The position numbers were made by a program, and so were the translations under genes. Below are positions 44,530 to 57,402 of a stretch of DNA of 64,000 bases, in pieces. The stretch is from assembly GCF_000340215.1 (NCBI RefSeq), contig NW_006921532.1, forward strand, positions 2,769,337 to 2,833,336, given 5' to 3'. The number at the start of each line of letters is the position of its first letter. The first letter of the stretch is position 1. This stretch comes from Pseudocercospora fijiensis CIRAD86. Its lineage: Eukaryota; Ascomycota; Dothideomycetes; Mycosphaerellales; Mycosphaerellaceae. The notes beneath the pieces were generated by a model. That model did not search any database. It was not told the origin of the DNA and saw only the letters and a list, made by a program, of their open reading frames with translations.

Positions 44530-47264
44530 ATAGACTTACTATTGCTTTAGTGCACCGTAATCCTCGCTAGCGATAACCTTATCTACTAGTCGGCTCTCGA
44601 AATCTCCTCCGGAGGCGTAGAAGCTATTAGTACCGAAGTACTATCCCTTATAGAGAGCTTAATTAACGAGGAGGTTAGTAGCCTTTTCCTTCGTAGCATT
44701 CTCCTAATCGTATAGATATTCCTTAAGTCCCTCGTTATTAAGCTAGAGGATCTATTTAACTTCGTTCTAAATAACGTAACTTAACTAAGGAATCCTACTA
44801 ACTAGGGCGTCGGAGATATAGCCGAGGCCTTCGACTAAGATAGCTATAGGGAAAGCGAATAGTACGAAGGAGTTAGAGGCTAGGAGAGCGGTTAGATTAC
44901 GGTACGCTTTAGCAACCTAAGAGACTATTAAGTTCTCGTAGCCCTTAACCTTAGTGCCGTTAATAACGTAAGAGTAGCCTAGGTTAATTAATATATAGTT
45001 GCTCTTAGTCTTTAGATTACTATATAGCAGGTATAGTATCTAAATAGAGACTTTATACTCCTTTAGAGGGTTAAGGATCTACTCCGCTTTGCGCCCCTTA
45101 CTATTAAGCTAGCTATTAGGTGTGTAGTCGAGGTCGTCGTCGGTAAGGTACTTATTAGTAAGCTTGCCGATCTTGCTTAGTAGGACTAGGCTACGAGCCT
45201 TAAGCTTCTTAACCTAGTTCGCAAAGACCTCGGGCTAGTATATACCTTCGATAATAGTAGAGTAGCTAGTCTTATCCTTAGATATAAGGTAGACCTTAAT
45301 ACGTAGGTAACTAGCACCCTCGCTAGCTACGAGCTTAACTATATCTTATCCGAGACGAGCAGACTCCTTAGAAGGATAGTTTTTATAAGTACCGCTAACT
45401 TTAAAGAACTTAGTAGGCTTAGGGACGGAGATAAGCTCGTATACGTAATTAGGTCGAAGGGCGATAGCTAAGAGCTATAGGGTAGGGTGCTAGCGGACGA
45501 TTTAGTTACTTATACTATAAGTTTAAAGGGCATTACGGCCTTCTTACTTAGACTTAGGTATCGTACGTATATACTAAAGGTATATTTTAAACTCCTCCTA
45601 TATTAGATCGATAAGGAAAGGAAGGTATACTCTACGAGGCTCTTATAACTAACCGAAGACTTAAGGGAAGATAATATTACTAGTCTAACGAAAGCGATCG
45701 AAGGAGGTACCTTAGCTAAGAATACTAGTAACGAACTTGCTCTAGCGATCTATTAGCGTAAGGGCGCGAGTAATAGTACTAGTAGGGTTGAACGCGTAGA
45801 GTCCTAGAGATATCGGGGCGGTAATAGGGCGTCTAGGAAACTAGTTAGTATAGGCCTAATTAGCCCTAAGGGTAGCGAAGGTATCTTAATTAGCGACATT
45901 ACGTCTAATCTTTAATAGGCGGCTAATAAGGACACTCGTCTTAGTACTAGTATAGAGACTATACGCCTTAGCGGCCTTCTTAATATAGCTAGTATATGTA
46001 GTAAACGGCTCTTCGCCTAGCTTACTAAGGTCGTCGTACTACTAATAGATAGATAGGGCGACAGATGCTTTGCCTATATCGCCCTTAGGAACTATATCGA
46101 TCTCGGTAATAAGATATACGATAGAGTTACTCTTATAAGATCTATAGATGTTCTTAGTTAATAGTATCGGCGAGAGGCCTCTATACCTACGCTTACTAAA
46201 AGAGCCCTCGGAGGAAATAGTATCTTCTAGTAGCATATCCGGTATATTAATATCGGAGTCGCTATAGTTAGTACTAGAAGGTATAGTAGACTTCTTAGCG
46301 GCCTTCTAGAATGCCTAGCGAGCCTATAGTGCCTTCTAACGCGCTACTTCTGCCTTAGCGCGCTTATCTTAAACTTCTTAGAGGACCTTACGGTTACAGG
46401 TCGAGCGACGATCTTATACCTATATCTCTATAGCGAGCGCTAGACTAGTAGCCGTATCGGCTTCTATCTTAAGACGAAGGACCCTACGTTCGAGAATATC
46501 TACGATAGGAGCCTCTTAACCCTTAATAATAAAACCCGCACTATTAATACAATAGCCCTTCTCTTTTAGTAGATCTTTAGTAGACTAGGCGTTAAGATCT
46601 ACTTCGGCAATAGCATCCTTATACCGCTTCTAGTAGGCTGTCGTAAAGTCGTTAGGTACGAAGGTTAAGTTAACTAATTGCTTACTATACTTCTTACTAG
46701 TAGTAGAGACTCGATAGATTATAGTGCGGGAAAGGTACTCTACTCCCTCGCGACGGACCGGATACTTGTTAACGAACGACGTAACCTGCTTAGTACGCTC
46801 TTATCTGTTATAGGCGAAGTTAATAAGGCTCTTTAGGAGACTACTCGGACCTCCCTACTGCTCGAAGGCTTAATTAAGGTTCGTAAAGCGTATACGAATC
46901 GTAGTACCCGCTATCTCGAGGCTATAGACAATAGGAAAGGCTTAATAAAGCTCTATATCCTAAAGAACGTCTCGCTTAAAGATACGCTTACTAATATCCT
47001 AGCGTAAGTTGTTTATACTATACGATACTAAGATAGTAGCCTTCTTAATGTTTCTATCGATAACGCGTAGTAAGGTACGAGCGGTCTTAATCTTCTTTTA
47101 GGGGTCGTCGATAGCGGTAACGATCTAGAAACAGTACTCGAGACTAGTTATAGCGACTAAGGCGCTATCGGAGGGAGCTTCGATCGGGACTAATATAGCT
47201 AAGTTAAGGGCTAGTAGGTTGCTACTACTACTAGCGCCTAGCGGATTTAGGGCACTAGAAGACA
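44530..47264 (-). pseudogene. large unidentified RIP-degraded ORF in the retroelement block
   Basis: Reading minus from the ATG at 47264 (MSSSALNPLGASSSSNL), one can follow more than 900 codons interrupted almost only by TAG/TAA at likely Gln positions, with at least one frame change. Charged, soluble-looking segments include KKYSKQLVNLTFVPNDF and, in the last third, KGYENLIVSQVAKAYRNL and ASGGDFESRLVDKVIASED. I recognise no reverse transcriptase, integrase, transposase or gag knuckle. It is flanked by the palindromic repeats at 47691 and 44452. It may be a divergent gag or a cargo gene. Confidence 0.45.
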
Positions 47265-47690
47265 TCTTAGTCGACCGGAGCGGAAAGGAGTTAGTAATAA
47301 GTTTGCAAAAACGTTCGTAGCTTGTTAATAATAATTAAAGGGTTTAGATAGAAGAAGAGGGAGAGGGTAGGCGGTAGTAAGTTAGTTAGTATTTAAGTAG
47401 AAGAAAGAGCTTAGAAAGCTCGCCTTAAATAGGGTACGAAGGTAGCGTAGTCCGTATATTCTAGTAAAGCAAACGGATAACGACTATATATAGACCCTAA
47501 AAAGTAAAGCTATATACGAGACTCCTTTATTAGTAGAGTAGGCTAAAGTTTAACAATCGATCTAGCTAATTACTAGTAGCGACTACGCGCTTTTATTAAC
47601 CTCTAGCTTTCGTAGATTCTCGCGTACTCGAAATGTAACTAGTTAGTTCGAGTACCTAGTAGTAATCTATAGTAGTAAGGCTAGCGGGAC

Positions 47691-48147
47691 TAATAATACC
47701 CCCGGGGTAGTATTAGCTTTTCTCTAGAGATGCTCGGCATCTAGGAGTAAATCGCCTAGGCCTAGCGTAGCTTATATTAGCCTATAGCACTATCGTTGTA
47801 GATATAGCATTACCTTTTATAGTAGTAGGTATATAAACGTAGCCCGTACGTTCTTCTTTCTTCTAGACACTAAGCTTAGCGGCCTAAGGTCCCTATTCCT
47901 AGAGGCTATAAGCCTAGGTTGCTACGTCTATCTAAGAGCTAGGAAGGGAGAGGAATCCTCCCTTTCTTAGTGTCCTACGTAACTAATGCTAATTAGGGCA
48001 GGAACAATTCTCTCTAATAGGGTATCTTGTTACCGTTACTACCTAAGGGTAGTTGCTAGAGACTAGGTAACTAGAGGGAAGTAGTCCTAGAAGGGTAGGG
48101 GGATTGGGTTCGGCTAGCTTCCGAATGCTACCTCCGGGGTATTATTC
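47691..48147 (-). repeat. 457-bp LTR or MITE-like unit with palindromic ends
   Basis: Both ends carry the 25-bp near-palindrome in opposite orientation (47691-47715 and 48123-48147), forming terminal inverted repeats. On the minus strand it contains TATATACC and ACTATAAAAGG. It could be a solo LTR, the 3-prime LTR of the Gypsy-B relic to its right, or a MITE. Confidence 0.5.
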
Positions 48148-48389
48148 GGAAGTTATACCTCGTATAGTTCTTTCTAAGGAAACACAAAAGGAGTAAAGCT
48201 ATAGCAATATTAAACGAAGGCAAAAGATAAAAGAGCAAAACGGTAGGTAAGGTAAAAGCAAAGGAGGGTAATAATTAAGAGTATTAATATCCGTAGGAAT
48301 AGGCAGTAAGGACTAAAGCTAAAGGGTAGCGCTCTATATTAATAGCGCGGAGAATAGTTAATAGGCAAGGAAAAGCAATGTAGCGGGAA

Positions 48390-51300
48390 GGATAAGCAAT
48401 TATTTAGTCTCGGGGTCGTTTAGCCACAATTCTAGGCGGTCTTTATCGCTAGACTAGTTAGGTTCCTTAGAGTTAGAGTTAGATAGCTAGAAGTCTAGTT
48501 TACTATTAGAATCGGAATTAATATCGGAATCAATATCGGAAACACTCTATATATAGTTAATCCGCATATAACCCTCCCTTTGTTCTTAAGTTATTCCTAA
48601 TAGCTTACTAAGACGAATCTAGGGATAGGTATAGTTCTTAGGTAGAACAGGATCTAGAATAGCGGTAGGATCCTCCTCCCGATAGGTATCTAAGGTCGGT
48701 AGAGGGTCTATAGAGGCACTAACTTCCTCCTCGGTCGGCGGAGGGCGGGCAGGTTCTCGTAACTTAACGATCTTCTTTAGATTAGCCTAAGGGTAAGTGT
48801 ACTTTAAGGTAGCACTATCTAGCTCCTAAAGAAGGTATACGGAACCCGAGTAAAGGACCTCCTTTACTCTATAAGGACCCTTCTACTTAAAGGCTAGCTT
48901 ATAGGAGTAACTATACTCTAGTTCGGACCGGTATAGAAGGACTATATCGCTAATCTTTAGAGGTTCCTAATTAACAGCATTATAGTTATTAAAATACTGC
49001 TTAGCCTCTTCCCGAAGGCGACGTTGTCGAGCAAGACCCTCTTAAGAAGTCGTAGTTATATCCTTAAGAGCCTTAGCCCGTAGGGCAAGAAGATCTGCCC
49101 TAGTACGAACAGACCCCTAATCGTAAACGCCGTACGTGCGATAGGACAATTTAATAGGAAGAACGGCGTCCCTCCTAATTATAAGCTCCGCTAGTATAAG
49201 TCTAGTCGTATCGATAATAGTAGTTCGGTCCGCCTAGAGAAGGGCTAGGACGCAGGTAGAGATAGGAACTAATCTGTCTCTACTATTAGTTATCTTAGAT
49301 AGGGCATTAATTAAAGACCGATAGCCGCGTTTAATAATAGTATTCGACTAGGGATAGTATAAGGAGATACGAACGTTCTTCGCCCTATACGAAGTAAGTA
49401 GCACTTAGACTTCTTTAGCTATATTGTTTATAGCGTTATCTAAGATAATCTCGTAAGGCGTTCCCTAGCGGTAGAATAGATCCTTAAATAGGAAGGTAGC
49501 TATATCCCGGGCATTAATAGTACCGTAGGCCTTATAGAAATAATAGGCCTCCGGCTATCGAGAAAGACCCTCTCGAATAATATATAAGCTATTATTGCGG
49601 CTAAGATAAACCCTATCGCTATACTACCGCTCCCCGACCGATTAGGTAGTAGGAATACGTAGCTCTCCTAGACGCCGGTAGCTGTTCCTAAAGTTGCACT
49701 TAGGACAGCTCTTATAGTAGCGGGAGACATTAGCCTATACGCCGTCCTACTAGTAGCGTCGACGAAGGACATCGAAGGTGCCCTCCGCCGCCCGGTAGCC
49801 GAGCTTATCGTAAACGGAGCGAAGGATTTCTTATCGGGCTACTAGATCGTTAATAATACGCTAGAGCGGTATATTAATTATAGCCTATCGCTAAAGGGTG
49901 CGATCCTTAATAAGGAACCTCCGAGAATAGCGAATAATACGACGGTATTAACTCTTTAATAGACTAGGAGCTCTCTTCGTATAGGTAAGGAAGTAGGCGA
50001 TATTATAGGAGTCGTCGGAGTAGACCCTATTAAGGATATTATCCCTATCTAGTTCGTCTGCCTTAGTATCGTCCTAGTCCTTGCCGTTAGTAGTAGGGTC
50101 TTCGTTAGGCTAGTTACTAGGTTAGCCGTCGGCAGTAGGCTTAGTAATTACCGGTATAGCGTTAATATAGAAGGCAGTAAAGAAGGTGCGGTTAATAACT
50201 GCGTCGATATCCTCTTCTTCTATTATCTCGGCGATGTCTTCTTCTATAGTAGGCCTTCTAGAAAGGCTATCCGGTCTAGTATACTTCTTACTAGGAATAT
50301 AGAAGACGTCGAAATTAAATAAATAGATTTAGGCAACCTACCGAGCTATCGTAGAGTTAGGCAGGTCGGAGGCTATACAGTTAAGTTAATAGACTAGCGT
50401 CTAAGTATCGACTTCTAGGCGAAAGAACACTCTAAAGAGCTAAGGTCGGAACTTCTTAAGAGCCTTATAGATACTAAGGCATTCTCGCTTGCTAGTATCG
50501 TATCGGGCCTCGATAGGTTTCTATAGACCGGACTCGTACTAGATAGGGTAACGTAAGGAGGGCTCCTTACGGTTATACTATATTAGTATCTCGCCGTAGC
50601 CTTCCCCGCTTAAGTCGATAGTAACAATTAGTAGACCTACGCCTTCTAAGTAGTTAATAGAGGTAAGCGTAGGCGCGCTAACAAGTGCCTTAGTAACCTT
50701 ATCCTTAGCGGCTTAGTAAACGGAGGTCTATTTAAACTCTATATCCTTCTTAAGTAAGGCGTATAGAGGCTTATATACTAACGTAAAGTTTTCGACCTAG
50801 ATATAGAAGTAGGAGACTACTCTAAGCTAGATCCGGATATCTTTCTAATAGGTAGGGTCTAGCTAGGATACAATCTTTAGGACCCGTATATTGTTAGGAT
50901 AGCGGCCGTTCTTATTAGTAACAAACCCGACAATGTTTATACGCTTGTATAGGAGCTAAAGCTTTTCCCTATATACTATTAAGTTAGCCCGCTCTAAGTC
51001 GCAGAGGACACTATCGAGGTTCTAGATATGTTTAAGAAAGAACCTCCGAATACTAGGCTCTACCTCTTCGTTATTATACCTAGTTTTAGGGCCTTTAATA
51101 CCGATATCGTCGAGGAAAGGCATCGTAGTATAAGAAATATAAGCCGCGAGGACTTAGTTTATAATACGTACGAACTAGGCTACTAAGTTAGTCGCCCCTT
51201 AGGGAAGGGTAGTTTGTCTATATAGTCTAAGAGGCGTTTCGAAACTAGTTAGGTCTCTACTATTAGGACAGAGAGGTATCTAGTCGTAGCCCGAGAATAT

Positions 51301-54300
51301 ATTAACTAGTAAGGCTACTATATAGTTAGTAAAGGCTTCTAAGAGCCTATTAGTCTCTAGAGGAAGATTAGCATCTCTAATCGTAACTATATTAAACTTC
51401 TAGGTAGCGTTAATTAGCCGATACTTCTTTAGTTCCCTAGGAGCTATCTTCTTCTAAACTAGGAAGTATAGATTGCGATACGAGGTATAGGAAGGCTCTA
51501 AGGTGCTAGCCTTTATACGCTACTATATTATATCCTTAACTATACCTCTTAGGCTCGGGTTTAGCTTGAACCCTAGGTAAGCCTAAGGCTTATACTCGAT
51601 CGTTCGGATCCTCTATAGAGGGGCAACCTCCGGGTTAATCCTACCTAGATACGTGAAGTTATATACTAATATAGCTTTGCGGTTATATAGAAGCTCGTAT
51701 AGCAAATCTAGTTTAAGATCCGAAAGCTCGATACTAGGTTTAATATTCGCTAGTCTCTCCGGCGTTAGCCTCGATCCCCTAGGAATAGTAGAGAACTTTT
51801 TAGCAATATACCTCTAGTCGTATAGACTATCCCTAGGTATTAATATCGCTTCGCGGTTAAGGCACTTTTGTCGCTAGTTAGGATTTCCGCTAGGATTAGA
51901 CCTATCGGTTATATATATACTACCCTTTACGGGCTTAATCTTATTAGCTACCCTCTTATATAGGGTATATATACTAACCGCTCGTAATGCCCGAGCCCTC
52001 TCTCTTTAACGTTAGGCCCGGAGATTAGCGTAATAGAACAGCGCGTAAACTTTATTAAAAGTCTCCTTAAGTCGGTAGGTATATAGCTAGTAATCCTAAT
52101 TTATAATTCCGGCGAAAACGTTAGATTCCTAATAATGCCCCTAGGATAGTATTCGATCGGCGCTCTAATTAGTTAGTTCGGATTCGGGCTCGGGTAGATC
52201 CGCTTCTAGCGGCGATAATTGCGATAGCGTTATTACCGAGATTCGTATACTAGGTTGTCGTTGCCGTATTATTATACTCGCTATCGCCTCGAGCATTCGT
52301 CTCCTTAGTATAGAGCCTAGAAACTTGCCTTAACGTATAGAGCGGCGCACCTCTAGATATAACCTATTTAAGCTATACTAACTTATAGCGCAGATTGCCG
52401 GTCTTATAACCGCGCTATAGCGTTTCCCGAAGAGCGCTTAGAAGTAGCAAGGATATCCTCGTAGGACTTGTAGCTAGTGTTTCCGATATAACTAGTAAAT
52501 ACGACTCGGTTACCCTTCTAGTTAGCGATAGTTCCTTCCTAAGAGCTATCGTCGTAGTTGCGCTAGATACCCCGGATTATACGAGACTATAGTCGACCTA
52601 GAATAATTAGCGTATTCGGGTTAGCGGCAATCTAGAAGGTAAAGGAGAAGCATATACCGAAAGCGTCTACTATAATATTATAGCAGGCACCTACTAGCGT
52701 AACCTCCCTATTTACTCTCTATATACTAAGGGAAATATCTCTATTTATTAGTAGTCGGAGCTATTTAGCCTAGCGCTTACTTATAATAAGTAACTCTAAA
52801 CTATTATTAAGCATTACTAGCAACTACTAACTATAGCTTCCGATAGTAACTTAAATATAGATAGCGGGAACGACGGCGAAAGAACGGGTAACTGCGGAAA
52901 GGTCTATATTATTAGGGATAGAGTAAAGTTCCTTAGGTCGAGGAGGTCCTACTCGACCGATTTATTAGCTAGTAAATCGGATAGCCTTAATAGAAACTAA
53001 AACCGAAGCAGGGTCGGTATTATTACTATCCCCTCGGCCTATCTCCTTAATCCCCTCTTTGTTAGCATTATCGATAGTCTCCTAGCTCTCGTAGGTTACT
53101 AATTCGCCTTCTACTAACTCTTAGGCACCTAAAAATTTAGGAAGGAACTATAGGGAAGAGACGTCGATATAGTCCTCTCGCCCCTATTTACGTCGGAGGG
53201 CTACAAGGTCTTTTATAAAGGTAGTATCGTTAGGAATCCAGCTCTAGAATAGGTTAGTAGGCAAACCGTATACTAGAAGCTCTCCTATAGATACGTTAGA
53301 CTTAAAGTCTAAGAACTATAAAGCCTAGAAGAGAGCATTTGCCTTTATATTATAAGAGTTAGTAGGCCCGGCACCGTACTTCTTTATATACCTATTAAAG
53401 CGAAAGCTCTTTAGATCGGATAACTTCCGCTTATAGGCAGGTAGGTTAGCTAGACCTAGGGTACTACTAAGGTCGGTAGTATCGTCCTCTATAGCGATAT
53501 TAGGAGTCTCTAGTACCTCCGGAGTAGCTATACTAGCTCGAGTTATACGGTCTTTAGCTGTCTAGAGTGTCTTAGTCTTAGCGACTAATTCTCGCTATTT
53601 CTTAGCCTTATTAGCTGCCTGTTTCTTAAGTATCCTAGTAGGGGCTACCGTACTAGGGTGGGTAGGGTTCTACGGGCTCTTACCCTTGCCCTAGGACTAG
53701 GTTTAGGACCTTATAGCATCGTAGACATCTACGCTATTCTTAGTAACCGCGTAAACATTAGTAACTGCGTCCGGGTCCTAAGAAACAAAGTTGACTTTAA
53801 TAGGCTTAGTAGTACCGTTACTACTCCGCTCCTTAACCTGTTTTGCCCTAACCTTCTAAGTTTCTCGTTTAGTAATAGCGGCGAGGGTACTGTTCCTAGT
53901 ATCCTTAAACTCGATCTTGCTACTATACTTCTTTTCTAGAAGACTCCTAAGTTAAGGCAGCTTCGGGGCTCTACGATCCTACTCGAAGTTAATCTTATCG
54001 CCGGTATCGGTATAGTAGAACCGACTATTTACTTATATAACGAGCTTCCTCTTAAGAAGCTCTTTCTAGATAGGGCAGTCTAATTAAATATGTTTAAAAC
54101 CGCCGTATATCTAGCACTTGCTATCTAAGTTAGAATAGATCTTCCGTATAGCGTAGACGTTAACTAAAGGGGCCTTAGGGTAGTTAGGATCGGAAACCTA
54201 GTAGACCGGTAGCATATCCTTTAGTATACTAGTATTAATAACCTCCCTAACTCGCTATAGTGCTTTCGTATTAAGGTTAAGCTAGGCTAGGGATTTAGCT

Positions 54301-55255
54301 AAGTCCGCAACGTCCTAAGAGTGCTTAGTAATAGTAGGAGTTATAGTCTTAGGACCGCTCTACGACTTAGGAAGGAACTTAGGTCCTCTACTTCCCGAGG
54401 CGTCGCTCTTTACCTAAGCTAGGTTATTCCTGTCCTCGCCGTAAATAAACTTCTTCGTATCGGCGGAGCTATTAATATCGTCCTTAATAGCCTCTAGGAC
54501 CTCTTTATACTTCCTAAAGGTCTTAGGATTAGCTTCGCTAAGCTTATAGCGACGGAAGACACGCTTAGCCGTAGACTACGGTAACCCTTTAAGGAGCAGC
54601 CTCGTTCTTTAAGAGTTCTCGAGGTCCTACTAGTTAATGCCGTCCGCTAACTTAATAAACTCGCGGATATACTCCTTTAGGTCGTTATCTTCGGTGCGCC
54701 TCTCTATATAGAGGTTCTTAAGCTACGTACGACTGCCTTTAATACGACGGCTATCGCGATCCCGATACTCTCTTATAAAGGCCTACTTAAAGATCTCCTA
54801 GTCGGTATTAGACTTGTCGTCCTTTTCTAGACAGCTAACTAGGGTTCTAAGGGTTCGGTAAAGCTTAGTAATAGTAGTCCTCGTAAGAGACTAGACCTTA
54901 TACTAGTCCGACTCCTCTTTAAGCCCGTACTCGGCTAAGTTGTCCTTAAAGCGTTCTATATACGCCGTAGCGTTCTACCCTTCGAACAAAGGGTTTCTAC
55001 CGCTTCCTAGCTCTAGTAGGCGACGCCTGTTTTAACGGAGAAGCTTAGTTTGCCCTTAGATTATTTTTATAACGACGTTATAAAGAGCCTCGGGCGTAGA
55101 AGGCTCGATAGCCCCTAGGTCGATAGCGCTTATAATAACTAGTCGTCGCCTGATTTCTTCGTTAATAGGGTTAGGTAGGTTATTAGATTCCGAAGATTCC
55201 GCTAATTCGTAATACTCGCTTTTGCTAGAGCTTATTCGATTGTTATAAAGTAGTT
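48390..55255 (-). mobile_element. Ty3/Gypsy relic (Gypsy-B), gag-pol, RIP-degraded
   Basis: In transcription order: a gag region (55.25-53.5 kb) with RNPLFEGQNATAYIERF and a partial CCHC knuckle (GGFKHI.LDCPI) near 54.1 kb; a protease-like zone; reverse transcriptase with MPFLDDIGIKGP near 51.1 kb; RNase H near 50.5-50.6 kb; and an integrase zinc region (YYKSCPKCNFRNSY) near 49.7 kb with a downstream catalytic core containing LDNAINNIAKEV. This order, with integrase after RNase H, is Gypsy. Stops at Gln positions run throughout. A TATA-containing LTR-like segment that ends in the palindrome at 55356-55380 lies just upstream of gag. Confidence 0.8.
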
Positions 55256-55355
55256 AAAATAAAATGCTATAGGAAAGTGCTTTTAGTATATATTATAGGT
55301 TTGGTTTGTTTCAATGTTGCTATACGAGAAAGTAGTGTACTAGGCTGTTTTCTTC

Positions 55356-56055
55356 TAATATTACCCCTAGGGTAGTATTAGAATTTAGCCTCTTAGGGGT
55401 CGCCTAGACACTACTAGGAGCTTTAAATTAGTAAACTTTAGACAAAAGCCGCTCGGAGGAAGGAACTATAATCTCTATTTATACCTAGATCCTAGAAACT
55501 AGCCCCTTTACTAACCCTCGTTATCTCCTTTAGCTAGGTAGAGGGGCGGGAACCTTCTTTTTCTAGTAGAAGGCTAAGCACTGTCCGAACGAGGCTACGA
55601 ATCCCGAAACAATCTATTCTAATTAATAGGGAAACTATCTAGGCATCCGACCTGTAATCTAGAAATTGCTATCGTATTAATAGTCTTAGCGGGGCCCGCT
55701 AAGGTCGATAGGTAATTAATCTATCTCCCCTTTTAGGCTTAGCGGTAGCTTATCTCGAGCAAGCGGTACTAAATAGGTCTTCGACCCGGAGCCGAGTCCT
55801 TAGAAACTAGCTATAGTTATAGACTAGGCCCTAAGCTATAATAGTCCTAAGGGTTTGTAGCTTTTCGGGGTTAAAGCGATGCCCTCGTTAAGAGGTTTCT
55901 CTACTTGTCGCAATAGCCCCTTAAGATACTTCGGTATCGTCCGTATCGTAGGCTCTTATCGTGCCCTCGCTTTAGTTATAGCTATTCGTGCCTAGAGACT
56001 ACCTTTAACATACCTAAGCCTATTAGATATAAAGAGATAGCCCTACCTTTGGCTC
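55356..56055 (-). repeat. candidate 5-prime LTR/leader of Gypsy-B
   Basis: On the minus strand it contains GGTATAAATAGAG and ends in a copy of the palindrome about 100 bp before the gag start. A matching opposite LTR was not found by eye, so the boundary is uncertain. Confidence 0.35.
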
Positions 56056-56337
56056 TAATAAAGGACGGAAACTAACACTACTACTACTACTAGCAGTAAT
56101 AGTATAGGCAACCGAGGGTAATATAACCTATAGCAATATAGGTAGCTATATTTAGCAAGATAGGATAACGAGACTGCCGCTTAGGCTAGTAACTAGAGCC
56201 CTATAATATAGGTATTATAGAAGTGTAATATAAATAACACACTACACGAGGTTGATAATCTGTCTACTCTATAGAAGGAGGCCTCTTATACAGGCTTAAA
56301 ACTAGCCTACAGGTATAGGGCCGGTTACTAGCTAATA
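56056..56337 (-). repeat. 413-bp LTR-like repeat, truncated copy 3
   Basis: Matches the first 282 bp of copies 1 and 2, then breaks off into the Gypsy-C LTR family sequence (ACTAGTCCTTCG). The palindromic end is missing. Confidence 0.75.
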
Positions 56338-56478
56338 CTAGTCCTTCGATAAATTATATAATTTAAAGTTTATAGTACTAAATTACTAACTTCTAAATAG
56401 AGATAGGTCGATTAGTAGGCCGATTATTAGGTCGATTAGTAGATCGATTAGTAGTTCGATTAGTAGTTTAGCTAGCAG

Positions 56479-57402
56479 TTCGATTAGCAGTTTAATTACT
56501 AGTAACGTTTTAATTTAAAATCTCGTTAGTAGTTTAACTAGTAGTTTAACTAGTAGCTTAACTAGTAGTTTTATTAGTCGTTTTATTAGTAATTTCAAAA
56601 ATAGCTTAGTTAACTATTTAATTAATAGTTTAATTAGTAGTTCGATTGCTAGTTTTAGTTTAAGGAAAATTTTAATTAGTATTTTATTAGTAGTTTCTTT
56701 TATAAGGGTTAGAGGCTAAGTAGTAAGAATGTATATAAGACTTTAAACTAAACTAGAGGGAGCACTAAATTAATATAGCTACTATCTATATAAGACGAAC
56801 TACGAAGAAAGGAAGAAGGGTACCTTAGAGGGAGAGCCCCTTCCTTAGTATCCCGCCCTACGGGCGTCTAGCGCGTCCGACGCGTAAGCGTAAGTATATA
56901 TATCCTGCTTGCTAACTTCTTAGTAAACCTCTACTTTTAGGTCCTTCCCTACGCGCTAAGCGCGCGCGCGTATATCCCGCTTATCCGCTATTTCGTAGTA
57001 CCTTTATCTCCTAGCTAACTTACGCGGCGCGCGTATACGAACTCGTTTAACCGCTCTTAAGTAAATATATTTCTCCTAGCTCTTCCATATCTTCCGGTTC
57101 CTTCCTACTATTCGGATTAGTCCTACGACTCTATATATCTCGCTTACTATCGTCCGTATACGCGTACGCGTAATTTAGTATAGTCCCGTCGTTTGTATAT
57201 TAATATATAACGTATTGTTCTGCTATATACGGCCTCCGCGAGAGTCCCTAAGATATTACGTTATATAGCTAAATAGGCGGCTAACTAGGCGACCTGCTTC
57301 GCTAGGGGCCCCTACTACTAAGGCAACTTAAATCCGATATTACTTTATAGTATAGCGGCTAGCTTATAGGACTTGTCGGTGCTTTCTAGGCAGCTACTAC
57401 AA
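56479..57402 (-). repeat. Gypsy-C LTR, left (3-prime) copy
   Basis: 924 bp shared with 60916-61839 with only scattered transitions. On the minus strand it starts TTGTAGTAGCTGCC and is preceded by a purine tract (GAGAGGGGG). The true LTR probably extends left to about 56338, because that stretch recurs at 43031. Confidence 0.85.

Noticed and set aside
53658..53939. Plus-strand 93-codon frame inside Gypsy-B
   Set aside because: Antisense to gag and surrounded by degraded sequence; no independent support.
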